Positions 35,792-44,735 of a DNA stretch of 64,000 bases are shown here, piece by piece. This DNA comes from CAYVGO01 sp964450725 (lineage in GTDB: Bacteria; Bacteroidota; Bacteroidia; Bacteroidales; UBA932), in contig CAYVGO010000001.1 in NCBI GenBank assembly GCA_964450725.1, positions 1 to 64,000 on the forward strand. Direction: 5' to 3'. The position numbers were made by a program, and so were the translations under genes. The first letter of the stretch is position 1, and each line of letters begins with the position of its first letter. Below the pieces are notes generated by a model, which saw only the letters and a list, made by a program, of their open reading frames with translations, had not been told where the DNA came from and made no database searches.

Positions 35792-36817
35792 ATGTACAAA
35801 ATAATTAAAGCAGCCATTACTGGTATTGGAGGCTATGTTCCTGATTATGTTTTAACCAATGAAGAAATCAGTCGAATGGTAGATACTAGTGATGAGTGGA
35901 TTATGACTCGTATAGGTATCAAAGAGCGTCGGATTTTAAAAGGTGAAAAAATGGGGACTTCTGATATGGCTCAACGTGCTGTAGAAGAGTTATTTCGTAA
36001 AACAAATACAAAACCTGAAGACGTAGATATGTTGATTTGGTGTGGAGTGACTCCTGATATGCCATTTCCTTCAACTGCAAATATTATTAGTGATAAAGTT
36101 GGGGTGAAAAATGCTTTCGGATTTGATATTAATGCAGGTTGTTCCGGTTTTTTGTATTCATTAATGGTAGCATCCAAATTTATAGAATCTGGTACACATA
36201 AAAAGATAGTACTTGTAGGTGCCGATAAAATGTCAACGATTGTTGACTATACTGATAGAACTACTTGTCCAATCTTTGGAGATGGTGCTGGTGCTATATT
36301 GATAGAACCTTCGACTGATGATACTGGTATTGTTGATAGCATTGCCAAAGTTGATGGTTCTGGTCGTAAACATCTTTTTCAAGCAGCGGGAGGATCTATT
36401 CTCCCTGCAACATTAGAAACAGTTCTTAAACGTCAACATTTTATATACCAAGAAGGGCAACCTGTTTTTAAAGCAGCAGTGAGTCATATGGCTGATACTG
36501 CGGTAGAGATTATGGAAAAAAATAATCTCACTGCCGATAATTTGGCTTGGCTTGTTCCTCACCAAGCAAATCTTCGTATTATCAATGCCACTGCTCAACG
36601 AATGAATTTACCCAAAGAAAAAACAATGATTAATATTCATCGTTATGGGAACACAACAGGAGCAACATTGCCATTATGTTTATGGGACTATGAATCCATA
36701 CTGAAAAAAGGAGACAACATTATTTTGGCAACATTTGGTGCCGGATTTACTTGGGGAGCAATGTACCTTAAATGGTCTTACGACGGACAAACGATCGGTA
36801 AACCATTTATTGAATAA
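35792..36817 (+). CDS. fabH: 3-oxoacyl-ACP synthase III (KAS III)
   Basis: A 341-residue initiating condensing enzyme of fatty-acid synthesis (acetyl-CoA plus malonyl-ACP). The catalytic triad is Cys in INAGCSGFLYSL, His in VPHQANLRI and Asn in HRYGNTTGATLPL. The N-terminal block TGIGGYVPDYVLTNEE and DTSDEWIMTRIGIKERR are standard. ATG 35792 is taken over the adjoining TTG at 35789. No accB or accC follows, which is the more common order in Bacteroidota; instead a tRNA gene comes 26 bp later. Confidence 0.96.
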   Translation: MYKIIKAAITGIGGYVPDYVLTNEEISRMVDTSDEWIMTRIGIKERRILKGEKMGTSDMAQRAVEELFRKTNTKPEDVDMLIWCGVTPDMPFPSTANIISDKVGVKNAFGFDINAGCSGFLYSLMVASKFIESGTHKKIVLVGADKMSTIVDYTDRTTCPIFGDGAGAILIEPSTDDTGIVDSIAKVDGSGRKHLFQAAGGSILPATLETVLKRQHFIYQEGQPVFKAAVSHMADTAVEIMEKNNLTADNLAWLVPHQANLRIINATAQRMNLPKEKTMINIHRYGNTTGATLPLCLWDYESILKKGDNIILATFGAGFTWGAMYLKWSYDGQTIGKPFIE

Positions 36818-36843
36818 AAATATTTTTCTCGAATTTCTATTTC

Positions 36844-36915
36844 GCCCTTGTAGTTCAACGGATAGAACGTTGGTTTCCTAAACCGAAAATTCGAGTTCGA
36901 TTCTCGACGAGGGTA
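36844..36915 (+). tRNA. tRNA-Arg (anticodon CCT)
   Basis: A 72-nt cloverleaf. The acceptor stem is GCCCTTG with CGAGGGT (two G-T pairs), the D arm GTTC-AACGGATA-GAAC, the anticodon stem TTGGT/ACCGA with loop TTCCTAA giving anticodon CCT, and the T arm TCGAG-TTCGATT-CTCGA. The discriminator is A, and the 3' CCA is not encoded. It reads AGG codons. Confidence 0.93.
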
Positions 36916-37415
36916 CTTATCCTCAAATAATTTTTGCTATATTTATTTAAAAAGGGTGTATCGGAAGTCTGAGTTCAATAGTTTTCGACTTGTTTTCTCT
37001 GATTAGCGGATAAGGTTGAAACTACTAATCTCATTTAAATGATTTTTTTTGCAGACAAATGCGAACATTCTAAGGTTACTTTATTCATGAATTTTAATCT
37101 TTTGATTAAGTTGAAATGTTGATTTACAAAATCTAAAAGTAAATCAATATTCCACAAATGAGTTGTAAATTCTCGAAATGATAGATTCAATAGTTATATC
37201 TACTTTTGCAAAAAAAATGGAAAAAGCGGTGTTAATTTGATGAATTTGATTATCTTTACAATTAAATTCGTTTTTTCAATACCTTTTCAAATCTGTAAAT
37301 ATCAATATATTAATGAATTAAACTACTTCTCTGTGTAATGAGCATATTCTATTTTCTTTAGGAAATACCACGTATGCGAATTGTCACAAGATACTAACCT
37401 TTAAATTATTTACCT
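36916..37415. other. 500-bp intergenic region
   Basis: A/T-rich, no convincing gene on either strand. It contains TACTTTTG at 37201-37208 and TATCTTTA near 37249, which resemble -7 elements but lack a TTG at proper spacing and lie over 150 bp from the next ATG. I see no strong terminator after the tRNA and no RNA I can name. Confidence 0.6.
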
Positions 37416-38381
37416 ATGAAACGTATTATTTATTTTACTATTGTATTTTCGTTATTTACTCATCTTGCGTATTCTCAAACATTACAGACAGCAACAGAAT
37501 CTTATAATGAAGGTGTAAAAATGTTGCAGGAACAAAACTTTGAAGGTGCAGTTCAGCATTTTGTTAAATCTTATGATATTGCTTTGAGCGTTGAAGATGA
37601 AGGTGCTTTTGACGTGCAAATGAATGCTAAAAAGCAAATATGTGAAACGTATTTGAAAATTGCCAATGCTTATTATCAAAAAAATGATTTTAGAAAAGCA
37701 TACGAAAATATGAATTTGGCAATTGAAAACTCAGAAAAATATGAAGAGGCTGCAACCAAACAAAAAGCTCAAAATGCGTTACCTGTTTTGGTATATCAGT
37801 TGGCAAACACAGATCTTAAGAATGAAAAAATAGATGAGGCTATTGAAGATTTTAATAAGGCTATCGCTCTAAATCAAAATTTTGACCCTGCTTACATTGG
37901 ATTGGCTATTGCTTACGGAAAGAAAAATGATACAGAAAAGGCTTTGGCGGCTTATGATAAAGCAATTGAAATAGCACAAACGAATAACAAAAGTCAGAGT
38001 GTAACACAAAACAAAAAGTCTGCATTTGCTTACACCACAAAATTGGCGCAAGACCTGAAAAATAAAAATGATATGCAGAACGCTCTATTCATGTTTGAAA
38101 AAGCATTGGGTTATGATGACTCAAACCCCGATGTTGGTTATTTAGCAGCAGAAACTGCAGGAAAATTGGATAATCATGCAAAAGTAATTGAACATGCGCA
38201 GAAAGCTTTAGAGGTAGAAAAACGTGAAGCCGAGAAAGGAAAGATACTTTATGTATTGGCATCAGCCTACAAAGCATTGAAGCAAAATGATAAAGCATGC
38301 AGTACCTATAAACAGTTGGAAAAACATGCGACATTTAAAAAGAATGCTGAGTATGAATTAAAACAATTGAAATGTAATTAA
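37416..38381 (+). CDS. Secreted TPR-repeat protein
   Basis: A 321-residue predicted periplasmic protein. A signal peptide (IIYFTIVFSLFTHLAYSQ) is followed by tandem tetratricopeptide repeats over nearly all the mature chain, such as TESYNEGVKMLQEQNFEGAV (about 27-46), DLKNEKIDEAIEDFNKAIAL (about 133-152), FDPAYIGLAIAYGKKNDTEK and a final KILYVLASAYKALKQNDKAC. TPRs mediate protein-protein contacts, and no partner is evident from the neighbours. It has its own terminator and a long upstream region, so it is likely monocistronic. No catalytic motif is visible. Confidence 0.8.
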   Translation: MKRIIYFTIVFSLFTHLAYSQTLQTATESYNEGVKMLQEQNFEGAVQHFVKSYDIALSVEDEGAFDVQMNAKKQICETYLKIANAYYQKNDFRKAYENMNLAIENSEKYEEAATKQKAQNALPVLVYQLANTDLKNEKIDEAIEDFNKAIALNQNFDPAYIGLAIAYGKKNDTEKALAAYDKAIEIAQTNNKSQSVTQNKKSAFAYTTKLAQDLKNKNDMQNALFMFEKALGYDDSNPDVGYLAAETAGKLDNHAKVIEHAQKALEVEKREAEKGKILYVLASAYKALKQNDKACSTYKQLEKHATFKKNAEYELKQLKCN

Positions 38382-38400
38382 TCCAATTGTTTTTTGATTA

Positions 38401-38441
38401 AAAAGCGGCATATCGAATCTGAGATATGTCGCTTTTTATTT
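38401..38441 (+). terminator. Terminator after the TPR gene
   Basis: A 14-bp stem, AAAAGCGGCATATC (38401-38414) with GATATGTCGCTTTT (38423-38436), with one G-T pair and a following T run. Confidence 0.86.
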
Positions 38442-38452
38442 GGTTTCTACTT

Positions 38453-38482
38453 TTGAAACAATGTATAAATATTTTATATTTG
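38453..38482 (+). promoter_or_regulatory. Bacteroidota-type promoter for sufB
   Basis: TTG at 38453-38455 and TATATTTG at 38475-38482 with a 19-bp spacer, 30 bp before the ATG. Confidence 0.75.
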
Positions 38483-38512
38483 TATTCTTTACAGTAATCA
38501 ACAACAATAAAT

Positions 38513-39958
38513 ATGTCAAACAACAATGAAATTATTCGAGAAATTGCAGAATCTGATTACAAATACGGCTTTACAAGCGATATAGAGTCGGAATATATCC
38601 CTAAAGGGTTAACAGAAGATACTATACGCTTGATTTCGGTTAAAAAAAACGAACCACAGTGGTTACTTGATTTTCGATTGAAAGCTTATCGGGCATGGCT
38701 TAAAATGTCGATTCCTCGATGGGCACATTTAACCATACCCGAAATTGATTTTCAGGATATTATCTACTATGCTATTCCAAAACCTAAAAAAAACGTAGAA
38801 AGTCTTGATGATATTGACCCTGAATTGAAAGCCACCTTCGACAAATTGGGAGTACCGCTGCATGAGCAAAAAATGATGAGTGGTGTAGCAATGGATGCTA
38901 TCATGGACAGTGTGTCTGTAAAAACAACCTTTAGAGAAACGTTGGCAGAAAAAGGGGTAATATTTTGTTCTTTTGGAGAGGCTGTACAGGAACACCCTGA
39001 TTTGGTACAGCAATATTTAGCGTCAGTAGTTCCGATTACGGATAACTATTACGCCGCTCTCAACTCAGCAGTATTCAGCGACGGATCTTTTTGTTACATT
39101 CCTAAAGGGGTACGATGTCCGATGGAACTTTCGAGTTATTTTAGGATTAATGCGAAAGGAACAGGGCAATTTGAAAGAACATTGATTATTGCCGAAGATA
39201 ATAGTTATGTCAGTTACTTAGAAGGATGTACTGCTCCGCAGCGAGATGAAAACCAACTTCATGCGGCCGTAGTGGAAATTGTGGTCAAGAATAACGCCGA
39301 AGTAAAATACTCTACTGTGCAAAACTGGTATCCGGGAAATAAGGAGGGAGTGGGAGGTATCTATAATTTTGTTACCAAACGCGGACTTTGTCTGGGAAAT
39401 CACAGCCGATTATCATGGGCACAGGTAGAAACAGGGTCAGCAATTACGTGGAAATATCCAAGTACGATTTTAAAGGGCGATTACTCTAACAGCGAATTTT
39501 ATTCGATTGCCGTAACCAATAATTTTCAACAAGCCGATACTGGTACAAAAATGATACATATTGGTAAAAATACTCGCAGTAGAATTGTCAGTAAAGGAAT
39601 TTCTGCAGGAAAAAGTCAAAACAGTTACCGAGGATTGGTAAAAATAGAGAAAAATGCCGACAATGCCCGCAATTTTTCACAATGCGACAGTTTGTTACTC
39701 AGTGACCAATGCGGAGCTCACACTTTTCCTGTGATTGATGTGAAAAACTCAACGGGAACTGTAGAGCATGAAGCAACAACTTCAAAAGTAGGAGAAGAAC
39801 AGATTTTTTACTGTAACCAACGTGGTATAAAAACAGAAGATGCCGTAGGATTAATTATTAACGGTTATGCCAGAGAAGTTTTAAATCAATTACCGATGGA
39901 ATTTTCTGTTGAGGCACAAAAATTACTGCAAATTTCTCTTGAAGGAAGTGTAGGATAA
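38513..39958 (+). CDS. sufB: Fe-S cluster assembly scaffold SufB
   Basis: A 481-residue SufB, the scaffold on which the SUF system builds Fe-S clusters with SufC and SufD. Conserved blocks include YIPKGVRCPMELSSYFRINA, TLIIAEDNSYVSYLEGCTAP, the C-terminal QCDSLLLSDQCGAHTFPV and HEATTSKVGEEQIFYCNQRG, containing the conserved Cys and His/Glu residues. Length matches the family (about 470-490). The gene stands alone: the next gene is a MATE transporter, with no sufC, sufD or sufS nearby, although SUF genes are usually together. A ferredoxin- and PFOR-based metabolism implies a high demand for Fe-S clusters. Confidence 0.95.
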   Translation: MSNNNEIIREIAESDYKYGFTSDIESEYIPKGLTEDTIRLISVKKNEPQWLLDFRLKAYRAWLKMSIPRWAHLTIPEIDFQDIIYYAIPKPKKNVESLDDIDPELKATFDKLGVPLHEQKMMSGVAMDAIMDSVSVKTTFRETLAEKGVIFCSFGEAVQEHPDLVQQYLASVVPITDNYYAALNSAVFSDGSFCYIPKGVRCPMELSSYFRINAKGTGQFERTLIIAEDNSYVSYLEGCTAPQRDENQLHAAVVEIVVKNNAEVKYSTVQNWYPGNKEGVGGIYNFVTKRGLCLGNHSRLSWAQVETGSAITWKYPSTILKGDYSNSEFYSIAVTNNFQQADTGTKMIHIGKNTRSRIVSKGISAGKSQNSYRGLVKIEKNADNARNFSQCDSLLLSDQCGAHTFPVIDVKNSTGTVEHEATTSKVGEEQIFYCNQRGIKTEDAVGLIINGYAREVLNQLPMEFSVEAQKLLQISLEGSVG

Positions 39959-40017
39959 ATTACAATACACACTCTAAAAAATCTTAAGTCTCACATTTCA
40001 CTCACCATCTATTTTCT

Positions 40018-41334
40018 ATGATTAACAAACGTATTTTACAACTTGCACTGCCCAGCATTGCTGCCAATATCACCGTACCTTTGGTCGGAATGGTAGATTT
40101 AGCCATTGCCGGACGCTTGCATGAAACTTATTTTATTGCCGGAATTTCTTTAGGAAGTATGGTGTTTGATATGCTTTATTGGAATTTTGCATTCTTACGG
40201 CTCGGTACCGGAGGATTGACGGCTCAAGCTTACGGCCGTAGGGATTTAAGTACAACTGCCAATATTTTAGCACAATCATTGTTGGTTTCTCTTATTGGTG
40301 CTATCATTATTTTAGCCGTACAAATACCCGTCATGAAGTTTACTTTCTCTATTGTAACCGCTAGTCCGGAAGCGACATTGTGGGCAGAAACTTATTTCTA
40401 TATTCGAGTTTGGGCTGCACCGGCTACGGTTTCTTTATTTGCTCTCAAGGGGTGGTTTATCGGAATGCAAAACTCATTAAGTCCGATGTTGGTAGATTTG
40501 CTGATTAACTTTGCCAATGTAGGTTTAAGCATTGCATTAGCCTTGTGGTTAAAAATGGGGGTTGCCGGTATTGCCATAGGAACAGTATTGTCTCAATATT
40601 TAGGATTAGGGTTATCCATATTCTTCATCTTACGGTTTTACAGTAAACTCAAAAAATATCTTGACGTCAAAAAAATATTTGATATGAAGGGGATTAAGCA
40701 ATACTTTTCTCTCAATGTCAATATTTTTATACGGTCATTGCTTTTATTGTTGATTTATACAACCTTTACCTCTTTTTCATCATACTTTGGAGACGATATT
40801 TTATCTACCAATACCATTCTACTCAAAGTAACAATGCTATATGTCTTTGTTATTGATGGTTTTGCTTATGCCGGAGAGGCTTTGACCGGAAGATATATTG
40901 GTGGAAAAGAGCCGATTCTCTTACGAAAAACAGTGAAGTCTGTTTTTATTTGGTCGGCAGCCATTGTATTCTGTTCTGTTATCTTTTATATCATTGGTGC
41001 AGAAAGTTTGGTCAGTTGGTTGGCAGATCACAATCCTAAAATCGTAGAAACTTCAAAGCCTTATATTGCTTGGGTAATTTTCTTACCGGTAGCCAGTAGT
41101 GTTGCATTTTTGTGGGATAGTATTTTTATTGGAGCCACATCTTCCGTTGCTATGCGAAATGTGGTACTGGTCGCCACAATTTGTTACTTTATTATTTATG
41201 GGTGTACCTATAAAGTGTTAGAAGTACATGCTTTGTGGCTCGCTTTTACCTCAAGTATGGTGATTCGAAGTATTGGCATGCAGTGGTATTCAAAAAAATC
41301 GGTATTTGCTAAAGTACCTATTCCTAAATCGTAA
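40018..41334 (+). CDS. MATE family efflux transporter (DinF-like)
   Basis: A 438-residue inner-membrane protein with about 12 predicted membrane segments in two homologous halves. The N-terminal block ILQLALPSIAANITVPLVGM followed by VDLAIAGRL, and FLRLGTGGLTAQAYGRRD, are typical of the DinF branch of MATE transporters, which export drugs or metabolites with Na+ or H+. The second half repeats the pattern (GFAYAGEALTGRYIGGKE). The 59-bp gap after sufB has no TAnnTTTG promoter, so it might be read through from sufB. Substrate unknown. Confidence 0.9.
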   Translation: MINKRILQLALPSIAANITVPLVGMVDLAIAGRLHETYFIAGISLGSMVFDMLYWNFAFLRLGTGGLTAQAYGRRDLSTTANILAQSLLVSLIGAIIILAVQIPVMKFTFSIVTASPEATLWAETYFYIRVWAAPATVSLFALKGWFIGMQNSLSPMLVDLLINFANVGLSIALALWLKMGVAGIAIGTVLSQYLGLGLSIFFILRFYSKLKKYLDVKKIFDMKGIKQYFSLNVNIFIRSLLLLLIYTTFTSFSSYFGDDILSTNTILLKVTMLYVFVIDGFAYAGEALTGRYIGGKEPILLRKTVKSVFIWSAAIVFCSVIFYIIGAESLVSWLADHNPKIVETSKPYIAWVIFLPVASSVAFLWDSIFIGATSSVAMRNVVLVATICYFIIYGCTYKVLEVHALWLAFTSSMVIRSIGMQWYSKKSVFAKVPIPKS

Positions 41335-41409
41335 TCTACAAAGAATAAAACTTATTTAAGAGGCGTTTAAGATATTATTGTGCTCTGGTAAAAGTTTTTG
41401 ATGTCAATA

Positions 41410-41450
41410 AATAGGCTGATTTTCATAACAGGAATCAGCCTATTCTCTTT
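41410..41450 (+). terminator. Terminator after the MATE gene
   Basis: A perfect 12-bp stem, AATAGGCTGATT (41410-41421) and AATCAGCCTATT (41433-41444), followed by CTCTTT. Confidence 0.75.
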
Positions 41451-41540
41451 AAATCTATTTTGTGGTAGCGTAGCCCTACGCCGGTTCATTTTTACGTGTT
41501 TTTATGGTAGCGTAGCCGTCGGTTAGTGTTCTACAATAAT

Positions 41541-41595
41541 ATTGTAACTATATTTATAGGCTTAAACAAGAAGTGCCTATAAATATAGTTACAAT
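41541..41595. repeat. Perfect 21-bp inverted repeat
   Basis: Arms at 41541-41561 (ATTGTAACTATATTTATAGG plus C) and 41575-41595 are exact reverse complements around a 13-nt loop. The stem is A/T-rich with no T run after it, so it is not a standard terminator. It could be a small mobile-element remnant, an operator or an RNA hairpin. Confidence 0.85.
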
Positions 41596-41617
41596 TCGCA
41601 AAAACAGTATTGCATTA

Positions 41618-41661
41618 AAAATCAAAGAACGTCAAATTGTACATTTGGCGTTCTTTGATTT
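41618..41661. terminator. Bidirectional-type hairpin before the carboxylase 3' end
   Basis: A 19-bp near-perfect stem, AAATCAAAGAACGTCAAAT (41618-41636) and ATTTGGCGTTCTTTGATTT (41643-41661), with a 6-nt loop, 35 bp from the carboxylase stop. It probably ends minus-strand transcription. Confidence 0.65.
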
Positions 41662-41695
41662 AAGGAAAAGAGAAATGTAAAAACAACAGATTTTC

Positions 41696-44500
41696 TTATT
41701 TAATCAGTTTGTGGACGTAATCTAAAGATGTTTTTTCTATTTCTTTTTGTTTCAAGATTGGGTCTTCAGGAATAAATCGCTCGTCAGGAATGATTTTAAA
41801 CAACGGTTGACCTTTACTTACAATTACTCCTTCGGTGTTAGACAATAACACTTTGGTTATGGTTCCTGAGAATGGCGCTTTGACAACATTAAACATCTTC
41901 ATCACTTCAATAATATAAAGCGTGTCTCCCTTTTTAAAATGTTGTCCAACGGCTACAAAGGGTGGCTGTCCGGGAGACTCTTGAGCGTAGTACATTCCGC
42001 TGCACATAGCATTGATTTCATCTGCTTTTGTTGCCGGTGGGGGTACTAATATTTTCTTTGTTTGCGGATATAATGCAGGGTCTTGTAAGTCATCTGGAAT
42101 GACGACTTCCAATTCTTCATTAACATGCAAGGCTCCAAAATTCACTTTTAAACCGACATAAAATGGTAATTTCAGAATTTCTGTACCTAATTGATACCCG
42201 GCATGTGCTGCTTGTACAGACTTCCATATTTCCGGATTGATATTATGGTGATTTCTGTCACTCGATAAAACTTCTGTCAGTTCCCCAAATTCGGTAACAT
42301 CCTGCATTGATTCTGATAATTGCTCGTAAAAAGACAGTGCGTCTTTGAGCATAGCATTGTCATGATCCCAAATAATATCGGCTGCCGGTACATTCTCTCG
42401 CCAACTCATGTTTAAATATCGATAAGTATGGTCTAACAACATGATAGGGTTGATTTTCCACTTCACTACATTATTCTCAAACTCAACATACTTTTTAAAT
42501 AAACTCAACCATCCCGAGAGCAAGTGAACATCTTTCAATAATCGTGTTACCGGCCTTAATAAAAGGGAGGATTTGAGTTGAAGAATATGTTTAGATTCTT
42601 TTTTTATAATTGAATCGGTAATATGCTCTGTCTTATTTTTGATAAAATGCGCATAACAAAAATCTGTATCCAATAAATTTGACTCACTTTTCAATTTACC
42701 GATTAGGTTCAGGTAGGGAATAACAAATTTAGTAGTTGGTTTTGCCATCACATTTTCACCCAGTAGCCAAGAGATTAATCCGTAATGAAACTCGAGATTT
42801 GAACTGAAATCTTTACCTCTCAAACGTGTATATGCCAACACATCAGACATTTTTTGGTAGGCTTCTTTACGGTCATCACCTTTGGTGAGCAGTAATGCCA
42901 AGTTTGAATCGTAGGCACCACTGACTTTGTAGTGCATGAAACTGTGGGTGTCGGGGTTTGTCAAACTTATTCCCTGGTCATCACGAATTTCGCCTTCAAT
43001 CGGAGCAGACCAATATAAAATTGTACTTCCGGCGTGAGGTGAAAGTGAAGCATCGGTAGCATTTAAGCGAACTTCTACAGAGGCTCCGAAACGCGGTAAT
43101 CTTACTGGTTTTGGCAATCTGTCTTTGTGTGAAGCCAAAATAGCCATCATTTGTACTAAAGAATCTACGGTGAAAAAGTCTTCAGAATTGTCAGGATTGG
43201 TAAACTTCAAAGAGTAGCATAATTCAGTAACCCTATGTTCTACTTGAATACGGGTGTTGACTTCCATAAAATAATGGCGATCTTTTTCAACAATACATTC
43301 AAAAGTAGATAAAGAATCTAATCCTACGGCTTTACCAAAAGATTCGGCTTCTTTTTCCATTTTGGTTAAAATTTCCAAATCCTTTTTCAAAACTTTTTCG
43401 GCTACAGGTTGCTTACGCTTTTTGGCTTCTTCAATTTGCCGTTGTAATTCTTCCTGAGTAACAGATATTTCTACTAACTTTTGCTCGTGCATTTGCAGTG
43501 AACAATCTCTGCCACCCAAAGCTACACACCATTTCCCATTGCCGACTAACTGTATTTCATTATGACGGGTTTGTTCGATATTCAACTCAATCAACATATT
43601 TTTGTTGTCTCCAACACCCGTTGCTTTGACTTCTTGTAAAACTTCTTTAACTAACGGCGGTACATCTTCGGCTTTACTCACAATGCGCTGTCCTTTTCCG
43701 CCGCCGCCGCCAATGGCTTTCAATCGAAAGCGCTTTCCTTGATGCTCTTTGAGTAAAATTTGCAACTCTTTTTTTGCTTGCTCTGCTAATTCATCAATCG
43801 AAAACAAGTCAATTCCTTTTTCATAAGATGCTTGCAATAAAGATTCGGCAATGGCTTCTACATCATTGATTGCAGAAAGTTCATTGACGTTAACAGACAG
43901 TTGATGTATTCCAATAATGGAAAGTAATTTTTCTTTATTCGGATATTTTGCAATCAATGTCCGTGCGGTAAGATTTGAAATGCCGGGAGTAACACTTACA
44001 CCGACTTTGAGTGCCGTAAGTTTAGCTTCATCTTTTTGTCCTGCGGCTAACTGTGTTTTTGAGCACGGACCCATAAAAATTAAACCTGCATTTTCAATAG
44101 AACCGACAAATTCTGCATCTTCAGCCATAAATCCATAGCCGGCAAAAATGGCATTATAATTATTGGATTTAGCAATATCTATAATTTGTGCAATACGTTC
44201 TAATCGCTCTTCACGTGTGGCTCCAGAATAGTCAGGAACCCGATGCACTCTGTGAGGGTCATTTAATTTGCGTAACTCAGGAGCAAGTGCATGAGGAAAT
44301 ACAATAGAGTCTTTTTCTGAAAGCAACATGCCATAATGTGTAATTCCCATTTCATCGAAAACTTCCATGGCTTCTAATCGGATGGGGCCTCGACAAACAA
44401 TTAACGGACGTAAGTCTGAGCAATGGAAAGAAGAAATCCATTCTGATTCAGAATGACTAAGATTTCTATCTTTGTGTACTAATGAAGAATGACGACTCAT
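41696..44500 (-). CDS. Biotin carboxylase with C-terminal biotin carrier domain (acyl-CoA carboxylase alpha-like)
   Basis: A 934-residue biotin-dependent carboxylase subunit. It has a divergent biotin-carboxylase N-terminal domain (LRPLIVCRGPIRLEAMEV; NYNAIFAGYGFMAEDAEFV), an ATP-grasp domain with the glycine loop AIGGGGGKGQRIV, EVNTRIQVEHRVTEL with the catalytic Glu/Asn/Arg set, and the biotin carboxylase C-terminal domain. After a long linker of roughly 250 residues comes the biotinyl domain with the biotin lysine in IIEVMKMFNV (Lys868), 66 residues from the end, further than usual. There is no carboxyltransferase domain and no carboxyltransferase gene beside it. It is larger than standard acetyl- or propionyl-CoA carboxylase alpha chains because of insertions (for example a charged helix near KKRKQPVAEKVLKKDLEIL). 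ATG 44500 is preferred over 44548. Confidence 0.85.
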   Translation of the reverse strand: MSRHSSLVHKDRNLSHSESEWISSFHCSDLRPLIVCRGPIRLEAMEVFDEMGITHYGMLLSEKDSIVFPHALAPELRKLNDPHRVHRVPDYSGATREERLERIAQIIDIAKSNNYNAIFAGYGFMAEDAEFVGSIENAGLIFMGPCSKTQLAAGQKDEAKLTALKVGVSVTPGISNLTARTLIAKYPNKEKLLSIIGIHQLSVNVNELSAINDVEAIAESLLQASYEKGIDLFSIDELAEQAKKELQILLKEHQGKRFRLKAIGGGGGKGQRIVSKAEDVPPLVKEVLQEVKATGVGDNKNMLIELNIEQTRHNEIQLVGNGKWCVALGGRDCSLQMHEQKLVEISVTQEELQRQIEEAKKRKQPVAEKVLKKDLEILTKMEKEAESFGKAVGLDSLSTFECIVEKDRHYFMEVNTRIQVEHRVTELCYSLKFTNPDNSEDFFTVDSLVQMMAILASHKDRLPKPVRLPRFGASVEVRLNATDASLSPHAGSTILYWSAPIEGEIRDDQGISLTNPDTHSFMHYKVSGAYDSNLALLLTKGDDRKEAYQKMSDVLAYTRLRGKDFSSNLEFHYGLISWLLGENVMAKPTTKFVIPYLNLIGKLKSESNLLDTDFCYAHFIKNKTEHITDSIIKKESKHILQLKSSLLLRPVTRLLKDVHLLSGWLSLFKKYVEFENNVVKWKINPIMLLDHTYRYLNMSWRENVPAADIIWDHDNAMLKDALSFYEQLSESMQDVTEFGELTEVLSSDRNHHNINPEIWKSVQAAHAGYQLGTEILKLPFYVGLKVNFGALHVNEELEVVIPDDLQDPALYPQTKKILVPPPATKADEINAMCSGMYYAQESPGQPPFVAVGQHFKKGDTLYIIEVMKMFNVVKAPFSGTITKVLLSNTEGVIVSKGQPLFKIIPDERFIPEDPILKQKEIEKTSLDYVHKLIK

Positions 44501-44735
44501 AATATTTTGTTTTAAAGATTTACAAAAAGATAGCAGCACGAACCACATTATTTATAGAATACTCATCACATGGTTGGTAGTAATGTTCATTCCAAATTTT
44601 CAACAAAACCCCTTTCTTAAAAAATATAGAGCATGTTATCCGGCAAATACAAGACAAGCATTTTCAATATTTACCTTCCGAAGCCTTAATATTCCGGATA
44701 AGCAATTGATAAAAATGATATTGAATTATCTTGAC

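Larger units (their letters stand above)
41335..41695. other. 361-bp hairpin-rich intergenic region between convergent genes
   Basis: No gene seen. It holds a terminator-like hairpin (41410-41444), a 13-bp direct repeat TGGTAGCGTAGCC (41462-41474 and 41505-41517), the small palindrome GCGTAGCCCTACGC (41468-41481), a perfect 21-bp inverted repeat (41541-41561/41575-41595) and a 19-bp hairpin (41618-41661). Confidence 0.75.

Noticed and set aside
37201..37208. TACTTTTG as promoter of the secreted TPR gene
   Set aside because: It lies over 200 bp from the ATG and no TTG is present at the -33 position; noted in the intergenic entry but not called.
44574..44735. Short plus-strand frame upstream of the carboxylase start
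   Set aside because: About 60 codons, no promoter, product unlike any family; part of it is antisense to the FISUMP gene.
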